NCBI GenBank assembly: GCA_035641235.1
Contig: DASQUP010000251.1
Coordinates: 1 to 22,867 of the forward strand
Length of the DNA: 22,867 bases
Direction: 5' to 3'
From: DASQUP01 sp035641235
Lineage (GTDB): Bacteria > Actinomycetota > CADDZG01 > WHSQ01
Under the pieces are notes generated by a model. The model did not search any database and was not told the origin of the DNA. It saw only the letters and a program-made list of their open reading frames with translations. The position numbers and the translations under genes were made by a program. Shown in pieces: positions 7,377 through 14,837 of the stretch (positions within the stretch are counted from its first letter, which is position 1; the number at the start of each line of letters is the position of its first letter).

Positions 7377-7928
7377 CTACGTCCGATCGCGCCCGTCGTG
7401 TTCTGCTGCCCGTACGATCTCGGCCACATCGGCTCGATCCTCGGGGCCTCGTTCTGGGTGCGCGAGAACAATGATTCCGTTCGGGTCGATGACGAAGTCT
7501 CCTCCGAGCTGGCGCCTGTCCTGCCCCCGATGGAGGTCCGGAAAGTGACCACGGAGTAGGGACCGCGTATAGAAAGCCACTACCTCGTGATGCAGGTACG
7601 TTCGCGACCAGGATGCCCTGCTCAAACCGAAAGCCTCGTAGGCATCTCGGTCCGGGTCAACCACGAACGTTACCGGAACTTGAAGCCGATCTTTGAGCCG
7701 GACAACCCGGTCCGGGGACTCGAACGAGACGGCGATCACCGACGCGTTCGCCTCGCGTAACCGCTCAATTGACCCTGCCAACCTCACGAGGTGGCGTTGG
7801 CAGAACAGTCAACCGATGTAGCGGAGAAAGCTCAGCACCACCGGCGAGCCCCGATGCGATGAGAGCCGGAGCGTGTCGCCATCAAGGCGCTGAAGGGCTA
7901 CGTCCGGGGCCGGTTCACCGGGCCTCAT
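7377..7928 (-). CDS. Peroxiredoxin-like (AhpC/TSA) protein, probable selenoprotein with in-frame UGA
   Basis: Conventional reading gives only a 3' fragment from 7787. One frame, however, runs from ATG 7928 to TAA-type termination at 7377 with a single internal TGA (7809-7811), giving 183 residues with position 40 as the UGA. The N-terminus is a normal thioredoxin-fold start (GEPAPDVALQRLDGDTLRL, then PVVLSFLRYIG). UGA occupies the first position of the redox motif, giving U-L-F-C with Cys43. Relatives have C-x-x-C after FLR-x-x-G. The rest matches this family through FVVDPDRDAYEAFGL and QLGGDFVIDPNG. UGA is followed by a stem-loop that resembles a bacterial SECIS. The start overlaps the GH15 stop by 14 bases and has GAGGCGAG upstream, so translation is coupled. 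The alternative is a Cys-to-stop pseudogene. No Sec machinery is in the window. Confidence 0.75.
7769..7812 (-). promoter_or_regulatory. Bacterial SECIS-like hairpin at the in-frame UGA
   Basis: On the coding (minus) strand the UGA lies in TTGA (7812-7809), which pairs with TCAA (7772-7769) as a lower stem. After a CTGTT/GG internal loop, CTGCCAAC (7803-7796) pairs perfectly with GTTGGCAG (7782-7775). The 13-nt apical loop begins with G. Bacterial SECIS elements sit immediately downstream of UGA inside the coding sequence and present a G in the apical loop to SelB. The loop is about 13 nt from the UGA, slightly closer than usual. Confidence 0.65.
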
Positions 7929-9732
7929 GTCTCGCCTCGTCGAGGTGAAAGGCGGCGTTGATTAGGCCGACGTGGCTGAAAGCCTGGGGGAAATTGCCCA
8001 AGAGCCGGTCATTCTCTGAGTCGATTTCTTCGGCAAGTAGCCCGAGATCATTGCTGTAGGCCACAACCCGATGAAAAAGCTCCTCAGCTTCCGCAATCAG
8101 TCCGGCCTTCGCCAAGCAACTCACCAACCAGAAGGTACAGATGACGAACGTCCCCTCATCTCCCTCCAAACCGTCATAGCTCCTGTAGCGCAGCACTAGT
8201 CCGCCTTCGGTGAGGTCCTTCTGGATTGCTCGGAGGGTCGAGAGCATTCGTGGATCATCAGCAGGCAAAAATCCGACAAGGGGTATGAGCAGGACCGATG
8301 CGTCCAGGGAATCTGCGCCAAAGTAACCGGTGAAGGCCTTCCTCGAGTCGCTCCAGCCTTCTTCCAAGATGGCAGCTCTGATCGCGGCGCAATCCTTACG
8401 CCACCTGTCGACAGGTGCGTCAAGTCTCAATCTTTCTGCAAGCTTCAAACCTCTATCCAGTGCACTCCAGCACAGGAGCTTGCTTGAAACATGGTGGCGC
8501 AGTTCCGCGCGTATCTCCCACATGCCTGCGTCGGGCTCCCTCCAGGCCGCCGCCGCAGACTCCACGAGATCGACTATGAAGTGCCTCACAAAATCTTCCG
8601 GCTCGTGCATGCGATCGACGTAGATCCAAAGTGCGTTCAAAAACTCCCCGTAAATATCGTGTTGGCTTTGCTGCCACGCGGCGTTCCCGATGCGTACGGG
8701 CTTGCTGTCGCGCCACCCCCGCAGGTGGGGGAGAACCCGTTCTGACAGGTCGATTTCCCCGCCTACTCCGTACATGATCTGCAGCGGCTGGTCCTGGTGC
8801 GCGTGGCCCCCGGCCGAGGCCACCATCCAGTGGATGAAGTTCTCGATCTCGTCGGAGCACGTGCCAACCCAAAGTGCCTCGAGGACGAGGCTTGAGTCCC
8901 GTATCCACGAGTATCTGTAGTCCCAGTTGCGCTCACCCCCGACGGTTTCGGGGAGCGATGTCGTTGGGGCCGCAACAATGGCTCCCGTGGGCCTGTAGGT
9001 GAGGCCCTTGAGGACGCGCGACGAGATCTTGATGACGTCGCGTGACGGGCCCTCATAAATGTCGTGATCGCCCTCCCACGAGCGCCACGCGTCCTTGCAG
9101 TCCTCGACTGCGCCGGAAACGCGTTCTGATGTGGTGGGTTCGGGGGGCGGGGCAGACAGCGGTCCCCATCGTAAAGCGAATCCGGTCGTCGCACCCTCCG
9201 TGACGGTGAAGACCCCGGTTGCGTCGGGTCCATGTATGTCGACGGCGACGGGACAGCTCAGGACCAGCCTGCTGGGGCCCCCTCGAGTGCGGAGTACCGC
9301 TCCATCGCGGACGATAAAGGGGCGAGCGAGTCCGTACTCGGGTCGAGGGCAGTAGGACATGGTGACTTCCACGCTTCCCCGTACACCCTCAACTAGGCGA
9401 AGCACCTCATGGGGAGGGTCGAGTCCGATGTCGTGCCCCCGTTGGCCGGGTCCGAACGCCAGGGCGTCTACAAGCCGGATGATGCCGGACTCGGTCTCGA
9501 ACGTAGTTGCGATCACCAACGAGCTTTCCTCATAGTGGCGGCGTGAGCTAAAGGAGCCGGAGGGGGCTATCGACCAGTGCCCCGCATCGACGTCGAGGAG
9601 TCCGCCGAAGACCGAAGGAGAGTCATACCTAGGAAAACAGAGCCAGTCGATGGATCCTCGTCGCGAGACAAGGGCGGCCGAATTGCAGTCGGCCAGCAAT
9701 CCGTAGGAGGCAATGGGCTCCTCAGACGTCAT
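7915..9732 (-). CDS. Glycoside hydrolase family 15 (trehalase/glucoamylase-like)
   Basis: The 605-residue cytoplasmic protein has the two-part architecture of actinobacterial GH15 enzymes. An N-terminal beta-rich domain (IASYGLLADCNSAALVSRRG, SIDWLCFPRYDSPSVF) precedes the (alpha/alpha)6 barrel. Barrel hallmarks are GGERNWDYRYSWIRDSS (about 265-282), QPLQIMYGVGG, and the late LLAEEIDSENDRLLGNFPQA (about 565-585), which includes a conserved acidic residue of the active site. Members hydrolyse trehalose or alpha-1,4 glucans to glucose. No signal peptide is seen. The ATG at 9732 has GAGG five bases upstream. It lies 50 bases after the cupredoxin gene, and its 3' end overlaps the start of the redoxin gene, so it sits inside a redox operon. 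A TAAGC/GCTTA stem (9766-9778) lies in the upstream gap. Confidence 0.93.
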   Translation of the reverse strand: MTSEEPIASYGLLADCNSAALVSRRGSIDWLCFPRYDSPSVFGGLLDVDAGHWSIAPSGSFSSRRHYEESSLVIATTFETESGIIRLVDALAFGPGQRGHDIGLDPPHEVLRLVEGVRGSVEVTMSYCPRPEYGLARPFIVRDGAVLRTRGGPSRLVLSCPVAVDIHGPDATGVFTVTEGATTGFALRWGPLSAPPPEPTTSERVSGAVEDCKDAWRSWEGDHDIYEGPSRDVIKISSRVLKGLTYRPTGAIVAAPTTSLPETVGGERNWDYRYSWIRDSSLVLEALWVGTCSDEIENFIHWMVASAGGHAHQDQPLQIMYGVGGEIDLSERVLPHLRGWRDSKPVRIGNAAWQQSQHDIYGEFLNALWIYVDRMHEPEDFVRHFIVDLVESAAAAWREPDAGMWEIRAELRHHVSSKLLCWSALDRGLKLAERLRLDAPVDRWRKDCAAIRAAILEEGWSDSRKAFTGYFGADSLDASVLLIPLVGFLPADDPRMLSTLRAIQKDLTEGGLVLRYRSYDGLEGDEGTFVICTFWLVSCLAKAGLIAEAEELFHRVVAYSNDLGLLAEEIDSENDRLLGNFPQAFSHVGLINAAFHLDEARHEAR

Positions 9733-9782
9733 GCGACCTCATCTGCGGCTCCCATATGGTCAGGTTAAGCGACGCTTATGGA

Positions 9783-10325
9783 CTATTCGACGAGAACGGT
9801 CCCGTTCATTCCGGGATGAACATCGCAGCGGAAGAAATATTCGCCTTCCGCCGGGGACTCGAACTCGTAGTCGATGCTGGTGCCGCCTGAGATGATTTCC
9901 CCACTGAAGATCGGCTCCGCCGCCGTCTCATCCGTGTAAAGGGCGATGTTGTGGCGGATGCTAGAGACATCGCGATTCTCGAAGTGGACGATGGTTTCGG
10001 TGCCTGGTTCGAGCGTGATGATGTCGGTATCGAACATGATGTTCTGCGCGCTTACTTCACGGGTGGGACCGTCCTCAAGGGCCTCGATACGTTTGCCGCC
10101 TCCGGCATCACCGGGTTTCGACCTCACCGGCTCACGCAAGCCGTAGATGAGAAGGAGGGCAATGGCCGGAATCAGCAAGTACAGGAACGCCGGCCATAGG
10201 CGGCGCCGGTGGGCGCCCGCAGCCGAGACGGCGGGCACACCGGTTGCAATGACCTCGTCTATGAGGCGCCGCCGCACCGGCATCGGCTCATCCGGATCAC
10301 CGGCGCGCCAGTCATCCGCGTCCAT
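9783..10325 (-). CDS. Membrane-anchored cupredoxin
   Basis: The 180-residue protein has a polar N-terminal tail, one membrane segment (about residues 43-63), then a blue-copper domain. The copper ligands are visible: His125 in RHNIALY, then Cys167, His170 and Met173 in CDVHPGMNG. This is the plastocyanin-type His-Cys-His-Met set. The domain should lie outside the membrane and act as a one-electron carrier. ATG 10325 is chosen, since it follows the trxA stop by only five bases, so translational coupling explains the lack of a strong ribosome-binding site. A TTG at 10340 is an alternative. It is the second gene of the minus-strand trxA operon. Confidence 0.9.
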   Translation of the reverse strand: MDADDWRAGDPDEPMPVRRRLIDEVIATGVPAVSAAGAHRRRLWPAFLYLLIPAIALLLIYGLREPVRSKPGDAGGGKRIEALEDGPTREVSAQNIMFDTDIITLEPGTETIVHFENRDVSSIRHNIALYTDETAAEPIFSGEIISGGTSIDYEFESPAEGEYFFRCDVHPGMNGTVLVE

Positions 10326-10330
10326 GCCGC

Positions 10331-10687
10331 TCAGGCGCAACAGTGGAGTTGGTCCTCGCCGCCCTGGGTACGAGCCAGGTCTAGTTCTCTCTCGATGACG
10401 TGCGCCGGACGGGCCCCCGTGACGCGGTTCTTCGGTTCCCCGTCCTCGAATAGAACGATCGTCGGGATCGAGAAAATCCCGTACGCCCGGGCAATGTCGG
10501 GGCTTTCATCAATATCGATCTTGACGAACCGAACCCCGTCTCCAAACCTGGACGACAGCTCATCGAGAACCGGCGCGACCTGACGGCAAGGCCCGCACCA
10601 GTCGGCGTAGAAATCCGCGACGATCCGACCGCGGTTGGTCTGGATCTCCTGCTTGAAGGCCTTGCTTGAGATTTTCGCGATGGCCAC
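10331..10687 (-). CDS. trxA: Thioredoxin
   Basis: The 118-residue protein is a standard cytoplasmic thioredoxin with the active site WCGPC (Cys31 and Cys34), the cis-Pro motif SIPTIVLFEDGE, and the usual length. The unusual end, LHCCA, carries two extra Cys next to the C-terminus. The GTG at 10687 is chosen because AAGGAGGAA lies five bases before it; the open frame continues upstream but lacks family similarity. It reduces protein disulfides and should be recycled by the TrxB encoded at 20969. It heads an operon with the cupredoxin, GH15 and redoxin genes. A TGTC-N8-GACA palindrome lies 71 bases upstream. Confidence 0.95.
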   Translation of the reverse strand: MAIAKISSKAFKQEIQTNRGRIVADFYADWCGPCRQVAPVLDELSSRFGDGVRFVKIDIDESPDIARAYGIFSIPTIVLFEDGEPKNRVTGARPAHVIERELDLARTQGGEDQLHCCA

Positions 10688-10758
10688 TGATTCCTCCTTG
10701 TATCGATTGGGTGCGATCTCAGGGAAGAACCGGCGTGGTTCGACGAAACCTCCGGAAA

Positions 10759-10774
10759 TGTCTTCGGCCTGACA
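10759..10774. promoter_or_regulatory. TGTC-N8-GACA palindrome upstream of trxA
   Basis: TGTCTTCGGCCTGACA matches the palindromic core seen at 2925, 22002 and 22839. It lies 71 bases upstream of the trxA GTG and 150 bases upstream of the divergent small gene at 10925. The outer arms are perfect while the inner eight bases differ, as expected for a dimer operator. Confidence 0.5.
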
Positions 10775-10924
10775 AAGGAAGTGGGGCGCGAGCATTCAAC
10801 GGGACATTGTCAGCAAACGCACTTTTGTGGTCTGGCTTTGGGAACCATCGGTTGAATCATGAGGAAGATACGCACGCAGAAGCCAAGCAGGCCCGAATTC
10901 CACAACGCCCGCGGGAGGGGTTCC

Positions 10925-11137
10925 ATGGGAAACAAACAACAGGATGTCGATCAGGAGACCTGGACTGCTCTACGTACCGCGTGGATGTCCTATCGCACGG
11001 CTGTTGACGCCTGGATCGAGGTGGCCGAGTCCGGTCCTTCCGAAGATGTCGATCGCCGGATCCACGTTCTCATCGCAGAACACAACTCATGGAGCGAGAT
11101 CCTGGGGAGCGTGGTTGACGCCACCCATCACCACTGA
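10925..11137 (+). CDS. Small uncharacterised protein (70 aa)
   Basis: I do not recognise a family. The protein is soluble, acidic and predicted mostly helical (WTALRTAWMSYRTAVDAWIE, then DRRIHVLIAEHNSWSEILG) and ends in three His. There is no Cys and no membrane segment. ATG 10925 is chosen over an in-frame ATG at 10859 because GGGAGGGG precedes it. It lies 70 bases upstream of the G6PDH gene on the same strand and may be co-transcribed with it. It is divergent from trxA, so the operator at 10759 could affect both. Confidence 0.65.
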   Translation: MGNKQQDVDQETWTALRTAWMSYRTAVDAWIEVAESGPSEDVDRRIHVLIAEHNSWSEILGSVVDATHHH

Positions 11138-11207
11138 TCCTCGGGGGTGGGAGCCGTCTGAACCGAAACTCTCCCGCCGGCGTGATGCGGGCGGATAGGG
11201 TTCGGCC

Positions 11208-12644
11208 ATGAGATATGTGCGAACTCCTGAGGACCACGTGATCGTTGTGTTCGGGGCCAACGGTGACCTTGCCCGGCGCAAGCTTCTGCCGGCTCTGTAC
11301 CACCTCGCGGCGGAAGGACTGATGCCCGAGCGCTACGCGATCATCGGCAATTCCCGCAGCCAAATGACTACCGAGGAATTCCGCAGCTTTGCGGGCGGAG
11401 CTGTAGATGACTTTTGCCGGTGCGTTAGAAGCGAAGATGTGTGGAACGACTTCGCGCAACGACTGTCGTTCGTACCCTGCGAGTTCCAACCGGATAACGT
11501 CGCCCCCGTCAGGGAAGCGGTGGCTAAGGCAGAGGCGGAGCTGGCCGGTGAGCCACGGCGACTCTTTTACCTTGCGGTTCCGCCTCCCGCCTTCGGACCG
11601 ATCACTCGAGGGATCGGAGGCGCAGGGCTCCATGAGCGGGCGCGCGTCGTCTATGAAAAGCCCTACGGAACCGATGTCGAGTCCTTTGGGAACCTTGACC
11701 AACTCGTTCATGAGGTGCTCGATGAATTCCAAGTGTTCCGAATCGACCACTTCCTCGGCAAAGAGACAGTGCAGAACATCTTGGCGCTTCGGTTTGCCAA
11801 CGGGATGTTCGAGCCGGTATGGAACCGTGACCACATCGACCACGTTCAGATCGATGTCCCCGAGACACTGGGGGTGGGAACGCGGGCGGGCTTTTACGAG
11901 CGGACGGGTGCGCTGAAAGACATGGTTGTGACGCATCTCTTCCAGGTGCTCAGTTTCATCGCAATGGAGCCGCCGGCTTCTCTGGACCCCGATGCTCTCA
12001 TCGACGAGAAGGTAAAGGTCATGAATTCGATGGTTCCGCTAACGGCGGATGACGTTGTGCGGGGACAGTACAAGGGGTATCTCGATACAGATGGAGTGGC
12101 GCCTCAGTCGAATGCAGAGACCTTCGTCGCCGTGCGCCTCCTCATCGAGAACTCGCGCTGGTCTGGGGTGCCGTTCTTTCTGCGTACCGGGAAACGTATG
12201 GCCGAACAACGCTCGTCGGTTGTCCTCGCGTTTCGGCGCCCACGGAATGAGATCTTCGATCCGCTCCCCACAGCTTCTTTCGAGCATGACCACCTGACGT
12301 TGGAGTTGGGGGGCCACGAGGGTATCTCCGTTAGCTTTCTCGCCAAGATTCCCGGGCCCACCATAGAGCTTGGGCCGGCACGTATGGATTTCCGCTACGA
12401 CGGATCGTTCGGCTCCGACCTCATCGAAGCGTACGAACGCCTGATCCACGACGCACTCATCGGTGACCGAACACTGTTCACGCGCGGCGACGGAATCCGC
12501 CGGGCATGGGAGGTCGTGGCCGACGTCACCGCAAGCCCGCCGCAGCTCAATCACTACGAGCCGGGTTCGTGGGGGCCCAAGGAAGCCAACGAACTGATCG
12601 CCCCGCGCCGGTGGCATTTCCCGGCCGCGCACGACCACGCCTGA
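11208..12644 (+). CDS. zwf: Glucose-6-phosphate 1-dehydrogenase
   Basis: The enzyme oxidises glucose 6-phosphate to 6-phosphogluconolactone and makes NADPH, the first step of the oxidative pentose phosphate route. The 478 residues match the family length. Visible motifs are the NADP loop FGANGDLARRK (15-25), EKPYG (150-154), and the substrate/catalytic motif RIDHFLGKE (178-186) with the catalytic His. The C-terminal barrel includes RTGKRMAE and ends with LIHDALIGD and a final proline-containing tail. The start at 11208 has only a weak AGGG upstream. No pgl, gnd or opcA gene adjoins it. NADPH from this enzyme would feed TrxB and the F420-type reductase, a functional link with the redox genes around it. 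Confidence 0.96.
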   Translation: MRYVRTPEDHVIVVFGANGDLARRKLLPALYHLAAEGLMPERYAIIGNSRSQMTTEEFRSFAGGAVDDFCRCVRSEDVWNDFAQRLSFVPCEFQPDNVAPVREAVAKAEAELAGEPRRLFYLAVPPPAFGPITRGIGGAGLHERARVVYEKPYGTDVESFGNLDQLVHEVLDEFQVFRIDHFLGKETVQNILALRFANGMFEPVWNRDHIDHVQIDVPETLGVGTRAGFYERTGALKDMVVTHLFQVLSFIAMEPPASLDPDALIDEKVKVMNSMVPLTADDVVRGQYKGYLDTDGVAPQSNAETFVAVRLLIENSRWSGVPFFLRTGKRMAEQRSSVVLAFRRPRNEIFDPLPTASFEHDHLTLELGGHEGISVSFLAKIPGPTIELGPARMDFRYDGSFGSDLIEAYERLIHDALIGDRTLFTRGDGIRRAWEVVADVTASPPQLNHYEPGSWGPKEANELIAPRRWHFPAAHDHA

Positions 12645-12662
12645 GGGGTTCGTATAACAGTT

Positions 12663-13367
12663 TCACCGCTTTCCGTGCGCGAGGTGTTTGACCGAGTCGA
12701 TGTCGGTGATTTCGATTCGACCGTAGCCCAACTCGATAAGTCCTTGTGACTCGAGGTCCTTGAGCACACGGTTCAGCGACGGACGTTGAACTCCCAACAT
12801 CGCAGCAAGCGTTCGCTGCGGAAGGAGGATCCGCTTGGAATGCTGCTCGTCGAGCAGCAGCTGGGCGGTCTGTTCAACCAATGAGCGTCCGAGCATGCCC
12901 ATAAGACGCTCATGGCTTCTCGTCAGCCTCGATGCGACACTGGACAGCCAGCGGCGCGATACGCCGGGATGCTCGTTCAACAATGATTCGAACGATTCAC
13001 GTTCGAGGAAGAGGCAGCGAGACGGCTCGAGCGCGCGGCCGGCATACGGCAGGGCCATGCCCTTCAATAGCTGGATGTCACCGTCGACCGCGCCCGGATA
13101 AAGGATTTGAATGACTACCTTGCGCGGGCCCGCGCCAACGTACAGCTCGATCATCCCCGAGCGAACAATCCACACACCGATAGCTTCGTCGCCCTTCCCG
13201 AAGACGGGGGCGCCCCGATCGAAATCCCTGGCCTCGAGGTAAGAGGCGAGTGCGGTGAGATCGTCCTCGGTCAGTGGTGCCGTCTGTGGGTCACCTACAC
13301 ATCGAGCAACCCAGGCGGCTTCACGGATGGGGGAGTCTTCACGCCACCCGGCGAGCAAACTCTTCAT
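12663..13367 (-). CDS. Crp/Fnr family transcriptional regulator, paralogue 1
   Basis: The 234-residue protein has a cyclic-nucleotide-binding-like domain (about 30-135; GVWIVRSGMIELYV, PGAVDGDIQLL), a dimerisation helix, and a Crp-type helix-turn-helix (about 181-212; LPQRTLAAMLGVQRPSLNRVLKDLE). It lacks the N-terminal Cys cluster of FNR, so an Fe-S sensor is unlikely, and the phosphate-binding Arg-Ser of true CRP is not evident. In the recognition helix the residue equivalent to CRP Glu181 is Pro, while the Arg residues at 180 and 185 are kept. Cys23 is shared with the paralogue at 22028. ATG 13367 is chosen because family similarity begins there; an inverted repeat lies 13 bases upstream. 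It is convergent with zwf and divergent from the SRPBCC gene. Confidence 0.93.
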   Translation of the reverse strand: MKSLLAGWREDSPIREAAWVARCVGDPQTAPLTEDDLTALASYLEARDFDRGAPVFGKGDEAIGVWIVRSGMIELYVGAGPRKVVIQILYPGAVDGDIQLLKGMALPYAGRALEPSRCLFLERESFESLLNEHPGVSRRWLSSVASRLTRSHERLMGMLGRSLVEQTAQLLLDEQHSKRILLPQRTLAAMLGVQRPSLNRVLKDLESQGLIELGYGRIEITDIDSVKHLAHGKR

Positions 13368-13380
13368 GGCCCCGCCACTC

Positions 13381-13402
13381 CGGGAACAAACGATCGTTCC
13401 CG
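13381..13402. promoter_or_regulatory. Inverted repeat in the leader of crp paralogue 1
   Basis: CGGGAAC (13381-13387) and GTTCCCG (13396-13402) are perfect 7-bp arms with 8 bases between them, and AACGATCGTT within is itself palindromic. It ends 13 bases from the ATG at 13367, so it would cover the ribosome-binding region. It could be an autoregulatory site or a leader stem. Confidence 0.4.
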
Positions 13403-13520
13403 CAAGCCGTCGCCCATGCCGTCGGTTCCTTCCGCCGTACATTTGGATGTTGATTTCCTATGGAAACTATCTTCCCAGCGAGCACCTTTGACAGAGGACT
13501 TCGTCGTGAGGGACCGAGAT

Positions 13521-13536
13521 TGTCATCTCGATGACC
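13521..13536. promoter_or_regulatory. Near-match of the TGTC-N8-GACA operator
   Basis: TGTCATCTCGATGACC has 6-bp arms GTCATC and GATGAC around TC, almost the arrangement of the 2925 site (GTCACC and GGTGAC around GG). Only the last base departs from TGTC-N8-GACA. It lies 52 bases upstream of the SRPBCC start and 153 upstream of crp paralogue 1. Confidence 0.4.
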
Positions 13537-13588
13537 TTTTCGGTGCGGAGCGGAGGACACTTCGGTTGTCAAAGTCGGGAGGAGACTG

Positions 13589-14050
13589 ATGCGCCTCAAG
13601 ACGCAAACGATCAGGATCGATGCCCCTCGTGAACTCTGCTTTGAGGTCGTGGCCGCTGCCGGCCGCCGGATCGAGAAGCGCACCGAATCCGAGTGGGTCG
13701 TCGAGTTCGAAACCGAGGCGGCAGGCCGCAAGGTCCGGACGGTGGAGCTCCTGAACCTCGACCGGCCGAGGGCGATCCACTATCGGTGGCTCGAGGGTCC
13801 CATTCCCGAGGTCAACGAGAGCATCCTCTTCACTCCCGTTGGTGACAACCAAACGCATCTCACCTATGTGGGTCGGTTCTCGCTCGGGAAGGGGCCGATC
13901 GGCTGGTTGATCGCACGGTTGCGCGTGAAACGCCTCTTCGAGCGCCTGGTCTACGAACATTTTGAGGCCGCGAAGCGCATCGCAGAGAAGCGGGCGTTGC
14001 GTTCAAGGGTTCATTCGCGGCACCGGCCGCCCGAAGATGCGTCCTCGTAG
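13589..14050 (+). CDS. SRPBCC (START/Bet v1-like) family protein
   Basis: The 153-residue protein opens with a typical SRPBCC first strand (TQTIRIDAPRELCFEVVAAAG). It continues with alternating strands and ends with a long amphipathic helix (LFERLVYEHFEAAKRIAEKR) that would line the ligand cavity. Family members bind hydrophobic ligands or act as cyclases or co-chaperones; nothing here fixes the ligand. The start is fixed by GGGAGGAG five bases upstream. It is divergent from the Crp/Fnr gene and has a near-match of the candidate operator upstream, so it may be a regulon member. A basic C-terminal tail (about 138-153) is not part of the fold. Confidence 0.8.
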   Translation: MRLKTQTIRIDAPRELCFEVVAAAGRRIEKRTESEWVVEFETEAAGRKVRTVELLNLDRPRAIHYRWLEGPIPEVNESILFTPVGDNQTHLTYVGRFSLGKGPIGWLIARLRVKRLFERLVYEHFEAAKRIAEKRALRSRVHSRHRPPEDASS

Positions 14051-14150
14051 GAAACCGCCGTCCAGCGGGCGTGCAATCAAGCAGCCCAGGTGGGAGTCCC
14101 TTCCAATCGAGTGCCACCCCGATACACATTCCCCCCGGCAGGAGTGACCC

Positions 14151-14759
14151 TTGTCCAGAGGCAAACCGCACGAGCGTAGATCTCGACACACGTCCGGAGC
14201 CCGGCAGGCTCGGCGCCGGACGTCCGCCGCGAGGGCGGGAGCCGCCGCTGTGCTAATCCTCTTGGTGGTTGGGTTCCTGGCGGTGCGGGGTCCCGGGAGA
14301 GCAAGTGATGTCTCGGTAGAAGGGCGAGCCGCTCCGGGCAGAACGAGCCCGGATGTGCAACTGGTCGATTTCGACGGAGACCAGTTTGCACTGTCCGATT
14401 ACCACGGCACGCCCGTGGTTCTGAACTTCTGGGCGTCGTGGTGTCCGAACTGTGTGGCCGAAATGCCCGACTTCGAGAAGGTCCACCAGGACGTGAAGGA
14501 ACAGGTTGCGTTCATCGGCATCGATCAGCGTGATGACCGAAGCGCTGCGGAGGACCTCGCTCATCAGACTGGTGTCACCTATCGGCTTGCCGAGGATCCA
14601 GACGGCCGTGTTTTCGACGCGTTTGGTGGCGTGGGAATGCCCACCACCGTCTTCATTGACGCCGACGGCCGAGTCGTCGATGTGGTGACCGGTCAACTCA
14701 ATGAAGCACTCCTGCGCGACCTCATCAATCGATCTTTTGGAGACGATGGTCGTGCATGA
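14151..14759 (+). CDS. TlpA-like membrane-tethered thioredoxin
   Basis: The 202-residue protein has a very basic N-terminus, one membrane segment (about 30-46) and an external thioredoxin domain. The active site is WASWCPNC (Cys98 and Cys101). TSPDVQLVDFDGDQFALSDYHG precedes it, and GMPTTVFIDADG supplies the cis-Pro. Proteins of this type reduce disulfides in exported proteins and receive electrons from a CcdA/DsbD-type transporter; a CcdA-like protein is encoded at 17795. The start is a TTG, supported by AGGAG at the right distance; no other start fits. It is followed by a 167-177-base gap with hairpins and then the ECF operon on the same strand. Confidence 0.88.
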   Translation: MSRGKPHERRSRHTSGARQARRRTSAARAGAAAVLILLVVGFLAVRGPGRASDVSVEGRAAPGRTSPDVQLVDFDGDQFALSDYHGTPVVLNFWASWCPNCVAEMPDFEKVHQDVKEQVAFIGIDQRDDRSAAEDLAHQTGVTYRLAEDPDGRVFDAFGGVGMPTTVFIDADGRVVDVVTGQLNEALLRDLINRSFGDDGRA

Positions 14760-14837
14760 ACAGTACGCACGAGCAGTGCCCAGCCGCCACCCCGATCCCC
14801 TCGGGCCGCTGTCCATAAGCTGGGCAGGTCGATCGGA

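Noticed and set aside
7377..7787. Redoxin called as a fragment starting with GTG at 7787
   Set aside because: The fragment lacks the N-terminal half of the thioredoxin fold, which is encoded in frame just upstream across a single TGA; the GTG has no ribosome-binding site and codes an internal Val.
13107..13589. 160-codon plus-strand frame opposite crp paralogue 1
   Set aside because: It is antisense to a clear regulator gene and has no recognisable features.
14756..14818. 20-codon frame overlapping the tlpA stop (ATGA)
   Set aside because: Short, low-complexity content, and no gene starts at its end; overlap alone is weak evidence.
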